A stretch of 64,000 nt of DNA from an uncultured Rhodopila sp. (GCF_903944925.1 NZ_CAJATU010000072.1:124001-188000); one strand, 5' to 3'. Shown: positions 24,699-34,138, counted from the stretch's first letter. Translations and numbers: made by a program. The notes: generated by a model not told the origin, from the sequence alone.

Positions 24699-26219
24699 CT
24701 AACGCCCTTTTGTCCGGTGCCGGAACGCCAGCGCCTCCGCCACATGCACCCGCCCGACCACCTCCGCCCCCGCCAGATCGGCGATCGTCCGCCCCACCCG
24801 CATCGTCCGCGTGTAGCCCCGAGGCGACAGCCGCAGCTTCTCCATCGCCTGCTCCAGCAGCCGCAGCGCATCCGGATGCAGCCGGATCCCCCGCGGGTCC
24901 GCCTCCGCATTGGTTGCCGGGCCGTCGGCCCCCGCCCGCTCAGCCTGGATCTGCCGCGCCCGGGCGACGCGACCTGCCACCGGTGCCGAAGCCTCCCCCG
25001 GCGGCGCATGCGACAGCTCCGCCGCGGTTGCCGGCTGCACGTCCACGGCGAGGTCGATGCGATCCAGCACTGGGCCGCTGACCCGGTTCTGGTAATCCTC
25101 GCCGCAGCGGGGCGCCCGACCGCATTCCCGCGCGCCATCGCCCAGATAGCCGCAGCGGCACGGGTTCATCGCCGCGACAAGCTGGAACCGCGCCGGGTAG
25201 GTGATGTGCGCCGCCGCCCGCGACACCGTCGTCCGCCCGGACTCCATCGGCTGGCGCAGCGACTCCAGCGCCTGGCGGGGGAACTCCGGCAATTCGTCAA
25301 GGAACAGCACGCCGCGATGCGCCAGGCTGACCTCGCCCGGCCGCGCCCGCTGGCCGCCGCCGGTCAGCGCCGCCTGGGAGGCCGAGTGGTGCGGCTCCCG
25401 GAACGGCGGCCGCATCACCAGCCGGCCGCCGTCCAGCAGCCCGGCGACGGAGTGGATCATGCTGACCTCCAAAGCAGATCGTGGATCGAGGTCCGGCAGC
25501 AGCCCGGGCAGCCGCGCCGCCAGCATCGACTTGCCGGCGCCGGGCGGGCCGATCAGCAGCAGGTTGTGGCCGCCTGCGGCGGCGATCTCGACCGCGCGGC
25601 GGGCGGTTTCCATGCCCTTCACGTCGCGCATGTCGGGGCAGGACGCGCCCTCCGCCACGCCCGCCGTCTGCGGCGGGGTCAGCACCTGGGTGCCGCGGAA
25701 ATGGTTGATCAGGCTCAACAAATCCCGCGGCGCCAGCACCTCGATCCGGCCGGCCCAGGCGGCCTCGCCACCCTGCCCGGCCGGGCAGATCAGGCCCCAG
25801 TCATGCGCCGAGGCACCGATGGCGGCGGGCAGCACCCCGGCGACCGGGTTCAGCGATCCATCAAGCGACAGTTCCCCGAGGGCGGCGTAGCCGGCGATCT
25901 CGTCTCGGGGCAGCACCTCCATCGCGGCGAGCAGGCCGAGTGCCAACGGCAGGTCGAAATGGCTGCCTTCCTTGGGGATGTCGGCCGGCTTCATATTGAC
26001 CAGCACGCGCTTCAGCGGCAGCGACAGGCTCATGGCCGCGAAGGCTGCGCGCACCCGTTCGCGCGCTTCGCCGACGGCCTTGTCGGGCAGGCCGACAAGA
26101 ACGAGGCCCGGCGCGCCGGGGGCGATCTGCACCTGGACCTCCACCGGCACCGCCTCGATGCCGGAGAACGCGAAGGTGTTGGCGATTGCCATCGTGGTGG
26201 ATTGCGTGCGCTTGCTCAT
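24699..26219 (-). CDS. YifB/ComM-family Mg-chelatase-like AAA+ ATPase
   Basis: 506 aa. The N-terminal ChlI-like Lon-protease-fold domain (PGLVLVGLPDKAVGEARERV, GSHFDLPLALGLLAAMEVLP) precedes an AAA+ core with Walker A GPPGAGKSM, Walker B LFLDELPEF, and a C-terminal Mg-chelatase region (NPCRCGYLGD with Cys residues, RVSGPVLDRIDLAVDV, RGYTRTMRVGRTIADLAG). ComM helicase helps branch migration during natural transformation; other YifB homologues are of unknown role. The start at 26219 is preferred over 26192 or 26249. It is divergent from the DUF2237 gene. Confidence 0.92.
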   Translation of the reverse strand: MSKRTQSTTMAIANTFAFSGIEAVPVEVQVQIAPGAPGLVLVGLPDKAVGEARERVRAAFAAMSLSLPLKRVLVNMKPADIPKEGSHFDLPLALGLLAAMEVLPRDEIAGYAALGELSLDGSLNPVAGVLPAAIGASAHDWGLICPAGQGGEAAWAGRIEVLAPRDLLSLINHFRGTQVLTPPQTAGVAEGASCPDMRDVKGMETARRAVEIAAAGGHNLLLIGPPGAGKSMLAARLPGLLPDLDPRSALEVSMIHSVAGLLDGGRLVMRPPFREPHHSASQAALTGGGQRARPGEVSLAHRGVLFLDELPEFPRQALESLRQPMESGRTTVSRAAAHITYPARFQLVAAMNPCRCGYLGDGARECGRAPRCGEDYQNRVSGPVLDRIDLAVDVQPATAAELSHAPPGEASAPVAGRVARARQIQAERAGADGPATNAEADPRGIRLHPDALRLLEQAMEKLRLSPRGYTRTMRVGRTIADLAGAEVVGRVHVAEALAFRHRTKGR

Positions 26220-26273
26220 GGCCGCATTGTCGCGGCTATTGGTAAACAAAGTGGTAAGATCGAGGGGTTCCCC

Positions 26274-26678
26274 ATGCCGTTCGACGAATCCGGTGGCCGT
26301 CCCGGTCGGCGTCCGGGCCGCAATGTGCTCGGTGGCCCGTTAGGGGTGTGCTCCAACAAGCCGATGACCGGGTTCTTCCGGAACGGCTGCTGCGAGACCA
26401 GCCCCGAGGACATCGGCAGCCACACCGTCTGCGCGGTGATGACCGCCGAGTTCCTGGCGTTCAGCAAGCGGCGGGGCAACGACCTGTCCACCTCCCGGCC
26501 GGAATTCGGCTTCGTCGGATTGAAGCCGGGCGACCGCTGGTGCCTGTGCGCGCCGCGCTGGCAGGAAGCGCTGGAGGCTGGCGCCGCGCCCCAGGTGGTG
26601 ATGCACGCGACCGAGGAGGGTGCGCTGCGGCACTGCCGGTTGGAGGATCTGACGCGGTTCGCCGTCGATCTGGGGTGA
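26274..26678 (+). CDS. DUF2237 family protein
   Basis: 134 aa. The core matches DUF2237: RNVLGGPLGVCSNKPMTGFF, NGCCETSPEDIGSHTVCAVM, EFLAFSKRRGNDLSTSRPEF, GLKPGDRWCLCAPRW and a C-terminal VVMHATEEGALRHC. Many conserved Cys residues suggest a metal or structural role; the function of the family is not known to me. The start at 26274 follows GAGGGG at 7 bp. Confidence 0.88.
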   Translation: MPFDESGGRPGRRPGRNVLGGPLGVCSNKPMTGFFRNGCCETSPEDIGSHTVCAVMTAEFLAFSKRRGNDLSTSRPEFGFVGLKPGDRWCLCAPRWQEALEAGAAPQVVMHATEEGALRHCRLEDLTRFAVDLG

Positions 26679-26727
26679 GAAGTCGGGTTAAACCGCGGGT
26701 GCTGGGCCGTATCGGAAAGCTCCGCTG

Positions 26728-26955
26728 ATGCAGGATCTCGTGACTGTCCTCCCATTCGCCCTGGTGGGCGTGGCTATGGTAGTATTCGGGCTTGTGCTGA
26801 ATCGCCAAGGCACGCTGTCGGCCCGGCGGCTTGATGCGATGACAGCCGATCGCTCGCTTACAGCGCCGGATCTAATCATCACCGCCCCTGTCAAGCGGTC
26901 TTCAGCCACATCGCCCGACGCCGAAACTCGCACAACAGTCGAAATCCACTCCTAG
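26728..26955 (+). CDS. Possible small single-span membrane protein
   Basis: 75 aa. One hydrophobic helix lies near the N-terminus (VTVLPFALVGVAMVVFGLVL), followed by a basic then polar tail rich in Ala, Thr and Ser. A GGAAAG motif lies about 9 bp before the ATG. I do not recognise a family. It could be a real inner-membrane peptide or a chance frame; its TM followed by RQGTLSARR obeys the positive-inside rule, which slightly favours a real protein. Confidence 0.4.
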   Translation: MQDLVTVLPFALVGVAMVVFGLVLNRQGTLSARRLDAMTADRSLTAPDLIITAPVKRSSATSPDAETRTTVEIHS

Positions 26956-27046
26956 GCAAGCCTCTCGCTTCCACGTCGAGGTCATGCTTTCACCTGGGCC
27001 CGTCAAGGCATGGATGAAGGCCCTGTGGCCACCCTGACGGCTGGGC

Positions 27047-28918
27047 CTACTCCCCCGACAACTCCCGCCGCCGCCGGTCGAGCTCCTCGGTATAGCGGCG
27101 CAGGGCGTATTGCTCGGTGAGCAACCCGATGACATGCCGCCCCTCAGCGCTGTCCACCACCACCAGCGCGTCGCTTTCCGCGTTCTCGAACATCGCCACC
27201 GCCTCCTTGATCGTCATCTGCGGCAGCAGCACCGTATCGGCGTAGTGCACGATATCGCGGACCGTGTGCTCGTCATCCTCGTCGGCATGCGCTTCCGGCA
27301 GCAAGACGATCCCGGCATACCGGTCGCCCTCATCCAAGGCGATCGCCCGCTGCGTCAGGCCGAGCGGGAAATCCCGCTTGAACATTTTCAGCGTCATGTC
27401 GGCGCGCACCGTCCGCATCTCCCGCCGCATCATCCGCCCGACCGTCAGGTTGCGCATCCAGCCGATATCCACCGCGCTGCGGATCGCCTCGCCGCGCAGA
27501 TGGAACCGCCACGTTGCAAACGAGTAGCCGAAGGTCCGCCGCACCGTCAGCGAGGACACCACGCACGCGGCCAGCACCGCCACCGTCATCGGCAGGCTGC
27601 CGGTCGCCTCCAGCGCCAGGAAGCCCATGGTCAGCGGACCGCCGATGATCGCCACTGCCAGTCCGCTCATGCCGACAAGGATGCAGACCGTCTCCGGGAT
27701 CGCATGCGCGGTGGTCGCCAGCGCCAGTCCCCCGGCGAACGCCTTGCCCAGCAACGCCCCCAGGAACAGCGAGGCGAAGAACAGCCCGCCGCGAAACCCC
27801 GAGCCGATGGAGATCGCCGAGGCCGTCGCCTTCAGCAGCACCAGCAGGACGATCCAGCGCAGCGGCTCGTGCATCTCAAAGGTCAGCCCGAGCGCGCCGT
27901 GCCCCGACGACAGCACCGACGGCGTCACCAGGGCCATGCCGCCGATGGCCAACCCTCCGATCGCCGGGCGCAGCCAAATCGGCACGCGGCTGCGGCGGAA
28001 CAACTCCTCGGTCAGGGTCACGCCGCGCATGATGGAGATGCCCAGCAGCGCGCACAGCATGCCCAGGGCGAGGATCGGGATGTAGTCGAGTGCCTCGATA
28101 TGCGGCGTGATCTGCGCAGTCAGGTCGAAGATCGAGCCGCCCAGCGCCCGCACCACCGCCTGCGATACCAGCGCGGCGACGGCCACCGGGGCGAAGGCAA
28201 CCAATGTATACGTGCCGATGACCAGCTCGAATGCATAGAAGGAGCCGGTCAGCGGCGCGTTGAACGCTCCGGCGATCGCCGCCGCGGCGCCGCAGCCCAC
28301 CAGCAGGCGCAGATCGTTGCGGCGCACCCGGAATGCGTGGCCCCAGCGCGAGGCGATGGCGGAGCCGATCTGGGTGTAGCCGGCTTCGAGGCCGACGGAG
28401 GCGCCGACGCCGTTGGACATGACGGTTTGCAGCACGACGATCAGGCTGCCGGACAGCGACATCCGGCCGCCGAACAGCGCGTTCGCCTCGATCGGGTCCA
28501 CCGTCCGGCGTGGCCGCAGCCGGGTCAGGCCGAGCGTCACCAGCCCCAGCGCCAGGCCGCCCAGCACCGGCACGACCACAGTGCGCGTTGGATCGAGCGA
28601 AGCCATGGCGCTGAGGCGTTCATCCGGCCTGATGTGGAACAGCACCTGATGCACGATTTGCGTTGTCGCGTTCATCAGCCAGACGCTGATGCCGGTGCCG
28701 CAGCCGAGGAAGGCGGCCAGCACCACCAGCCAGATTTCGTCGGCCCGCACCAGGGCGCGCAACACCTGCGGCGCGTGCAGAACGGCCGAACCGAACGGGC
28801 GGCGGTGGCGGCGGGCGGCGGCGCGCCGGCTTTCCGCGGCAGCGTCGGACGCGGCTTTCCCCTTAAGGCGGATGCCGGGAGGCTCCGCGGTCGAAGTATC
28901 GCCGTGTGCTATCGGCAT
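27047..28918 (-). CDS. CLC-family chloride channel/transporter with C-terminal CBS domains
   Basis: 623 aa. Residues ~55-455 are the CLC membrane domain: GVGASVGLEAGYTQIGS is the selectivity-filter region with the gating glutamate, but the usual GxEGP is GLEAG, lacking the Pro. Further family marks are AGAFNAPLTGSFYAFE, GSGFRGGLFFASLFLGALLG and VGMSGLAVAIIGGPLTMGFL. Residues ~490-610 form a CBS-domain pair (MRTVRADMTLKMFKRDFPLG, ADTVLLPQMTIKEAVAMFEN, VIGLLTEQYALRRY). It should move chloride (or fluoride or nitrate) as channel or exchanger, regulated through the CBS pair. The N-terminal ~50 residues are basic. It is a single-gene unit. Confidence 0.92.
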   Translation of the reverse strand: MPIAHGDTSTAEPPGIRLKGKAASDAAAESRRAAARRHRRPFGSAVLHAPQVLRALVRADEIWLVVLAAFLGCGTGISVWLMNATTQIVHQVLFHIRPDERLSAMASLDPTRTVVVPVLGGLALGLVTLGLTRLRPRRTVDPIEANALFGGRMSLSGSLIVVLQTVMSNGVGASVGLEAGYTQIGSAIASRWGHAFRVRRNDLRLLVGCGAAAAIAGAFNAPLTGSFYAFELVIGTYTLVAFAPVAVAALVSQAVVRALGGSIFDLTAQITPHIEALDYIPILALGMLCALLGISIMRGVTLTEELFRRSRVPIWLRPAIGGLAIGGMALVTPSVLSSGHGALGLTFEMHEPLRWIVLLVLLKATASAISIGSGFRGGLFFASLFLGALLGKAFAGGLALATTAHAIPETVCILVGMSGLAVAIIGGPLTMGFLALEATGSLPMTVAVLAACVVSSLTVRRTFGYSFATWRFHLRGEAIRSAVDIGWMRNLTVGRMMRREMRTVRADMTLKMFKRDFPLGLTQRAIALDEGDRYAGIVLLPEAHADEDDEHTVRDIVHYADTVLLPQMTIKEAVAMFENAESDALVVVDSAEGRHVIGLLTEQYALRRYTEELDRRRRELSGE

Positions 28919-29022
28919 CGCGCCGTCCAGCCGAGATCAAGAGGAACAGGGGTGGTTTACGGAGATGCAGCCGCCGCGCGCAACCAAACCCGCTGCCGGC
29001 GCGGTAACAACATCGTCCGCGG

Positions 29023-30009
29023 TCAGATCGCCCGCTCCGCCCGGGTCGCTTCCAGGTCGTCTGCGACGAAGGCACGGATCACCTCCAGCACCGGTTCATG
29101 CGCGGAGAACCCGAGCGTTCGGGCGTGCAGCGCCTCGAAAGCCGGTGGCCAGGTGGAGACGATGGCGGCGATCGTCTTGTCCTCCACGCGCTTGACGTGC
29201 GCGGTGGCGCCGGGGGCGACTTCGTCCAGCGCCTGCAGCAGATGCGCGACGGTGGTGCTGATGCCGGGCGGATCGATGCTGCGGTCGAGCCCCATCTTGC
29301 CGGTGTCCATCGCGGCGGCATGCAGCAGCCAGTCGACGGCGCGGCGCGGGCTGCACACCCAGATCGCGAAATCGTCCGCTACCGGCAGCTCCGTATCCAG
29401 CCCGAGCAGCGGCTCGCGCACGATGCCGGAGACAAACGAACTGGCCGCCTTGTTCGGCCGTCCCGGGCGGACAATCACGGTGGGCAGGCGCAGGCTGACG
29501 GCGTCGAGGAAGCCGCGGCGGGAGGCGTCCGCCAGGATCAGCTCGGCCGCCGCCTTCTGCGCGCCGTAGCTGTTGCCGGGGACCTGCCGCGTGTTGTCGG
29601 GCAGGATGCTGTCCTGGCCGGCGCTGAAGCTGGCGACCGAGCTGGTGAACACGACGCGCGGCGGCTTGCCTCCGGCGGCGACCAGCGCACGGCAGCGGTC
29701 GATCACCGCGTCGGTGCCGCGCAGGTTGACGCGGCGACCGAGGTCGTAATCCGCCTCGGCCTGGGCGCTGACGACGGCCGCGAGGTGGAAGACGACATCG
29801 GTCCCCGCCGGGATCGCGGCTTCGGGCAGATCGGCGATGTCGCCGGCAATGGGCGTGACCGGGAACGGGGCCTCCGGCTGCGGCGGCGCGGCGACATCGA
29901 ACAGCGTCAGCGCGGTGATCGCCCGGCCGCCAAGGGTGCCGTCCTTCGCCAGCCGTGCCGCGATCTTGCGGCCGAGGAATCCGCCGCCGCCCAGGATCGA
30001 TATTTTCAT
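29023..30009 (-). CDS. NAD-dependent epimerase/dehydratase, D-erythronate dehydrogenase-like
   Basis: 328 aa extended SDR. The dinucleotide site is ISILGGGGFLGRKIAARL, the catalytic pair is in SSVASFSA and NSYGAQKAAAEL (Tyr-x-x-x-Lys). The stretch LPDNTRQVPGNSYGAQ and VSLRLPTVIVRPGRPNKAAS is typical of the DenD group that oxidises D-erythronate or related tetronates; this identity is by resemblance. The matching kinase (DenK/OtnK) and aldolase genes are absent from the window. The start at 30009 has GGAGGG upstream. Confidence 0.85.
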   Translation of the reverse strand: MKISILGGGGFLGRKIAARLAKDGTLGGRAITALTLFDVAAPPQPEAPFPVTPIAGDIADLPEAAIPAGTDVVFHLAAVVSAQAEADYDLGRRVNLRGTDAVIDRCRALVAAGGKPPRVVFTSSVASFSAGQDSILPDNTRQVPGNSYGAQKAAAELILADASRRGFLDAVSLRLPTVIVRPGRPNKAASSFVSGIVREPLLGLDTELPVADDFAIWVCSPRRAVDWLLHAAAMDTGKMGLDRSIDPPGISTTVAHLLQALDEVAPGATAHVKRVEDKTIAAIVSTWPPAFEALHARTLGFSAHEPVLEVIRAFVADDLEATRAERAI

Positions 30010-30446
30010 GGTTGTCCCTCCGCGTGCATCGATAAAGCGGTTTCGCGGCGACTGAAAGGGGCGCGACCATTCCGGTGTCACAGCAAAGCGTTTGTTCGTG
30101 CGCTGCCGGAGCAGCCGGCGGATGCCGCGGACTTTTTCGGAATCAGCTTGCCGGAACCCCGGCGGGCCGGGGGGTGGTCGTGCAAGAAAGGAAGATGTTA
30201 CGCGGATTTCCACAGATTAAGGGCATAGATTACACCGGGAAGATCGTGGATCAATCAGCGGCGCGATCCAAACCAAGATGCTTCAGTGTAATCCGTGCCC
30301 TTAATCTGTAGAAATCCGTGTAACAGCTTTCTTGTCTTCTCCCGGCAAGCAATCAACCATATGCATGTGTGCATGTGACGGTGGTCCCCGGCGCGCCGGC
30401 GGACCGCACCGCCCCGGCATTGCGTCCGCGTCACGACTGAGCCACC
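30010..30446. other. 437-bp intergenic gap with family A repeat A2
   Basis: The left part (30010-30190) is promoter-side DNA of the dehydrogenase gene with no gene. The middle carries repeat A2, and the right part (30324-30446) precedes the ammonia-lyase gene. Short frames that cross the repeat are not credible proteins. Confidence 0.6.
30198..30323. repeat. Family A interspersed repeat, copy A2
   Basis: The left arm 30198-30235 (TTACGCGGATTTCCACAGAT, then TAAGGGCATAGATTACAC) is inverted at 30286-30323 (GTGTAATCCGTGCCCTTAAT, then CTGTAGAAATCCGTGTAA). The middle is about 50 bp and unrelated to the middle of A1. Outer flanks again show GCAAGAAAGGAAG on the left and CTTTCTTGTC on the right. Confidence 0.85.
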
Positions 30447-31616
30447 GTGCCGCACATGGTCGCGTCCCACCCTTTCGGCCTTCTGCTCAACCCCCGGCAC
30501 GGCGTGCCGGGCGTCATCGTCCTGCCTGCCGGCGGGTTTCGCCGCGCCAAGGCGGCGATCACGGCCTGGCCAGGCTATGCGCCGACGCCGCTGCGCGATC
30601 TGCCGGATATCGCGCCGGGTGTAGCGGCGCTGCGGCTGAAGGATGAAAGCAGCCGCTTCGGCCTCGGCAGCTTCAAGGCGCTCGGCGGCGCCTATGCAGT
30701 GGCGACCTTGCTGTCGGGCGAGCTGTCCCGGCGCGGCCTCGCCCTGTCGGCATCGGCCGAGTCGCTGGTCGAAGGGCGCTACCGGGAAGCCACCGAGACG
30801 ATCACCGTCGCCTGTGCCACCGACGGCAATCATGGCCGCTCGGTCGCCTGGGGCGCGCGGCGCTTCCACTGCCGTTGCGTGATCTTCGTGCACGGGACGG
30901 TCAGCCAGGGCCGCGTCGACGCCATCGCCGCCTTTGGCGCCGACGTCATCCGGGTTCCCGGCACCTATGACGATGCGGTGCGGGAAGCGGCGCGCCGGGC
31001 ACGGGTGGAAGGCTGGTTCGTGGTCTCCGACACCTCGTATCCGGGCTACACCGAGGTGCCGCGCGACGTCATGCAGGGCTACCGCCTGATGGCGGATGAG
31101 GCGGCGGATCAATGGTCCGGGCCGCCGCCGACGCATGTGTTTATCCAAGCCGGCGTGGGCGGCGCCGCCGCGGCGGTTTCGGTGCAGATCCGCGCGCGCT
31201 TCGGTTCGGCGCCGCTGCTGGTGGTTGTCGAACCCGAACAGGCCGCTTGCCTGTTCGCCAGTGCGCTGGCGGGCGCTGCCACGGCTATCGGCGGCAGCCT
31301 CGATACGATCATGGTCGGCCTGTCCTGCGGCGAGCCGAGCCTGCTGGCCTGGCAGGAGCTGGAACGCGCGGCCTTCGCGTTCATGACGATCCCGGACGCA
31401 GCGGCGATCGATACCCTGCGCCTGCTGGCGGATGCCGGCCTGTGCATCGGCGAGTCCGGCGTTGCCGGCCTGGCGGCGTTGCTGCTGGCCGCGGCAGATG
31501 CGGTGGCGCGGGAAAGGCTGCGGCTGGACGCTGCCAGCCGGGTGCTGTGCTTCGCGACGGAGGGCGTTACCGATTCGTTCCTATATCAAAAGTTGCTGGG
31601 TTCACATCAGCGTTAA
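30447..31616 (+). CDS. Diaminopropionate ammonia-lyase
   Basis: 389 aa PLP enzyme of fold type II. It breaks 2,3-diaminopropionate to pyruvate and ammonia. The PLP lysine lies in SSRFGLGSFKALGGAYA, the phosphate loop and substrate region are CATDGNHGRSVAWGA and FIQAGVGGAAAAV, and GCGLSC-like VGLSCGEPSLLAW and CIGESGVAGLAA also fit DpaL. GTG at 30447 is used, with an ATG three codons in (30456) as alternative. No transporter for the substrate is adjacent. Confidence 0.9.
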   Translation: MPHMVASHPFGLLLNPRHGVPGVIVLPAGGFRRAKAAITAWPGYAPTPLRDLPDIAPGVAALRLKDESSRFGLGSFKALGGAYAVATLLSGELSRRGLALSASAESLVEGRYREATETITVACATDGNHGRSVAWGARRFHCRCVIFVHGTVSQGRVDAIAAFGADVIRVPGTYDDAVREAARRARVEGWFVVSDTSYPGYTEVPRDVMQGYRLMADEAADQWSGPPPTHVFIQAGVGGAAAAVSVQIRARFGSAPLLVVVEPEQAACLFASALAGAATAIGGSLDTIMVGLSCGEPSLLAWQELERAAFAFMTIPDAAAIDTLRLLADAGLCIGESGVAGLAALLLAAADAVARERLRLDAASRVLCFATEGVTDSFLYQKLLGSHQR

Positions 31617-31716
31617 CCTTTCATCAACCAGATGTGCTATAAGGTGACAAAGGCTTGACGGAAAACCCCGGCGCACCATCGCGTTGGAAGCGACATGCAC
31701 TGACAGGGATACAGCG

Positions 31717-32289
31717 ATGTGGATTCGTGCCAAGTGGTCGATTGTTGCAGCGGTGCTAACGGCTGGCATTGCGTATGGAGCCTATCCCTATGTGACGCTG
31801 TACCGCCTCGGCGTCGCGATCCAGGGGTCGGATTCCAAAACACTCGAATCGCTGGTCAACTGGCCGGCGGTGCGGGAGGGCATCAAGGAGGACGTCTGCG
31901 ATCTCGTCGTCGATGACCCCGGGCCGAAAAACGGTTCCAGCCTGCCGCCCTTCGGCGCCTCGTTCATGCGCGGCATCGCCTCGAACGCCATTGATCAGGC
32001 CGTGACCCCGCAGGCGCTGCTCGCCGCCACCGGCAGCGTGCCGCCGCCCGCCAGGCACCGCCCGATGGGCCGCAAGGCGCAGGATGTGGAGGACACGGAG
32101 CAGCAGGCTTCCGATGTGCATGTGAACTGGGCGTTCTTCGACAGCCCGACGACCTTCATGATCAGCCTGCAGGCGCGCGGCCAGGCCGAACCGATCAAGC
32201 TGGAAATGTCGCTGCGCGGCGGCGCATGGCAGGTGCAGCGGGTGTGGCTGCCGGAGGCGCTGCTGACGAACTCCGGCTCTCCGACTTAA
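31717..32289 (+). CDS. DUF2939 domain protein
   Basis: 190 aa. An N-terminal membrane helix (WSIVAAVLTAGIAYGAYPYV) leads into the DUF2939 motif (TLYRLGVAIQGSDSKTLESL, then VNWPAVREGIKEDV). The middle is Pro-rich (VPPPARHRPMGRK). The C-terminal part (FMISLQARGQAEPIKLEMSL) looks like a beta-rich domain facing the periplasm. Function of the family is unknown. The ATG at 31717 is used; an upstream ATG at 31684 is in frame but reads a nonconserved stretch. Confidence 0.8.
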   Translation: MWIRAKWSIVAAVLTAGIAYGAYPYVTLYRLGVAIQGSDSKTLESLVNWPAVREGIKEDVCDLVVDDPGPKNGSSLPPFGASFMRGIASNAIDQAVTPQALLAATGSVPPPARHRPMGRKAQDVEDTEQQASDVHVNWAFFDSPTTFMISLQARGQAEPIKLEMSLRGGAWQVQRVWLPEALLTNSGSPT

Positions 32290-32310
32290 GCCGGCCGCCG
32301 TCTTCGTGTC

Positions 32311-33237
32311 ATGGCCGGATTGAGTCCGGAGCAGGCCGTGAACCCGGGTTCGCACAGCACGGTCCGCACGCCGGTTCTGGAAATCGCCTACCTGGAATCC
32401 GGCCCTCCGGACGGCCCCCCGGTGATCCTGCTGCATGGCTGGCCCTCGGACGTGCACGACTACGACGAGGTGGCGCCACCCCTGGCCGCCGCCGGCTTCC
32501 GGGTGCTGGTGCCCTGGCTGCGCGGCTTCGGACCGACGCGATTCCTTGATCCCTCGACCCCACGCAGCGGGCAGCAGGCGGCTTTGGGTGCCGATGTGCG
32601 GGACTTCATGGACGCGCTGACCATCCCTCGGGCAATCCTCGCCGGCTACGACTGGGGCGGCCGCGCGGCCTGCGTCGTCGCGGCGCTGTGGCCGGAGCGC
32701 GTCGGCGGGCTTGTTTCGATCACCGGCTATGCCATCCAGGACATCGCCGCGGCGGCGGCGATCCCCGGTTCGGCCGAGCAGGACTATCGTTACTGGTATC
32801 AGTGGTATTTCCACACCGAGCGGGGCCGTGCCGGGCTGACCGCGAACCGCGCGGATCTGGTCCGCCTGATGTGGCGGCTGTGGTCGCCGCACTGGGCGTT
32901 TGACGACGTAACGTTCCGCCGGACCGCCGCGAGTTTCGACAACCCGGATTTCGTTGACGTGACGATTCAGTCCTATCGGCACCGTTATGGCAACGCCGCC
33001 GGCGATCCCGCTTATGAAGATCTGGAAACCCGTCTCGCGGCACAGCCGGTTATCGCCGTGCCCTCCATCGTGCTGCATGGCGAGGCCGACGGCGTTACTG
33101 CGCCCGCCGGCTTCATCCCGCGCGATCGTCTGTTTACCGGCCGTTTCGAGCGGCTGCTTGTCCCGCGCGCCGGCCATTTCCTGACGCGCGAGAATCCCGG
33201 CGACGTCGTCGCGGCCGTGCAAGGGCTGGCAGCGTAA
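32311..33237 (+). CDS. Alpha/beta hydrolase, epoxide hydrolase-like
   Basis: 308 aa alpha/beta hydrolase. The oxyanion motif is LLHGWPSD, the nucleophile is Asp114 in LAGYDWGGRAACV (DWGG is usual for epoxide hydrolases and haloacetate dehalogenases), and the late His is in LVPRAGHFLTRENP. The acid in the third position is in LHGEADGVT. Substrate unknown. It lies 21 bp after the DUF2939 gene, so the two may share a transcript. Confidence 0.88.
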   Translation: MAGLSPEQAVNPGSHSTVRTPVLEIAYLESGPPDGPPVILLHGWPSDVHDYDEVAPPLAAAGFRVLVPWLRGFGPTRFLDPSTPRSGQQAALGADVRDFMDALTIPRAILAGYDWGGRAACVVAALWPERVGGLVSITGYAIQDIAAAAAIPGSAEQDYRYWYQWYFHTERGRAGLTANRADLVRLMWRLWSPHWAFDDVTFRRTAASFDNPDFVDVTIQSYRHRYGNAAGDPAYEDLETRLAAQPVIAVPSIVLHGEADGVTAPAGFIPRDRLFTGRFERLLVPRAGHFLTRENPGDVVAAVQGLAA

Positions 33238-33364
33238 AAACCGTCATGAACATCGCTGGGAACCGCCGAACGGCTGACCGCGGCCTGGCCGACATTGCCA
33301 ATTGCAGGGCTGCCCGCGGTGGTTTATTCTGATGCATCATTCAATTCGACGTGAGTGGGCCGCG

Positions 33365-34138
33365 ATGAGCGAATGCATCAGAGTTATTAACCTCGACCGT
33401 TCGCCAGACCGGTTCGCGCGGTTCATCGAGCGGCACCCGGGTGTTCCGATCGAGAGGTTCTCAGCGGTTGACGGTTTCAAGATTGATCGTGACACCTGCG
33501 TCATAAACGGTCTTATTACCAATATCAATGAATATACTCCTGGCGCCTTCGGCAATATGATGTCGCATCTCGCTCTGTGGCGGGAGTGCTCTGAGGGATC
33601 TGAGCCGTACCATATCGTGGAGGACGATGCGACCCTGCGTCACGATTTTCTATCCGTCACGAGTGCCCTGCTCGACACGCTGGACGGTTGGGACGTTGTC
33701 CTCTGGGCCCACAACTTCGACTGGCCGCTGCAGATTCGTCCCGCGCAAGGCTTAGGGGTCGCGGTTGTTCAATACGACGACGAGGCGATGGATGCGGTCG
33801 CCATCAAGTCGTTCCTGCAAGATTGCGTCAAGCCGATGCTACTTCCCTTGTTTTCGGCGGCGGGCGTATGCTGCTATTCGATATCGCCGCGCGGCGCTGT
33901 CCGAATGCTCTCGGATTGCCTGCCGATTGGACGCGAACCGGCCAGTTATCTCGAGAAAAGACGCACCGCCTGGATGAATACTGCTATTGATGTCGAAATG
34001 TCGCGGCACTATGGCGATTGGCGAGCCTATGTCGCCTTGCCGCCGATGGCGATTACCGATAACGACCAAAATGTCTCTACTGTCCAGGGCCGGTCGGCTG
34101 CTCATTTGGCGGCTCTCCATCATGCTGTGATCACATAA
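33365..34138 (+). CDS. GT25-like glycosyltransferase family protein
   Basis: 257 aa. The start VINLDRSPDRFARFIERH, the SAVDGFKID motif, FGNMMSHLALWRECSEG and YHIVEDDATL (DxD-like EDD) match family 25 glycosyltransferases that add sugars to LPS or capsule. The gene looks lower in GC and richer in A/T third positions than its neighbours, which may reflect transfer (by eye only). No LPS cluster is nearby. The start at 33365 is chosen over ATGs at 33332 and 33302. Confidence 0.75.
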   Translation: MSECIRVINLDRSPDRFARFIERHPGVPIERFSAVDGFKIDRDTCVINGLITNINEYTPGAFGNMMSHLALWRECSEGSEPYHIVEDDATLRHDFLSVTSALLDTLDGWDVVLWAHNFDWPLQIRPAQGLGVAVVQYDDEAMDAVAIKSFLQDCVKPMLLPLFSAAGVCCYSISPRGAVRMLSDCLPIGREPASYLEKRRTAWMNTAIDVEMSRHYGDWRAYVALPPMAITDNDQNVSTVQGRSAAHLAALHHAVIT

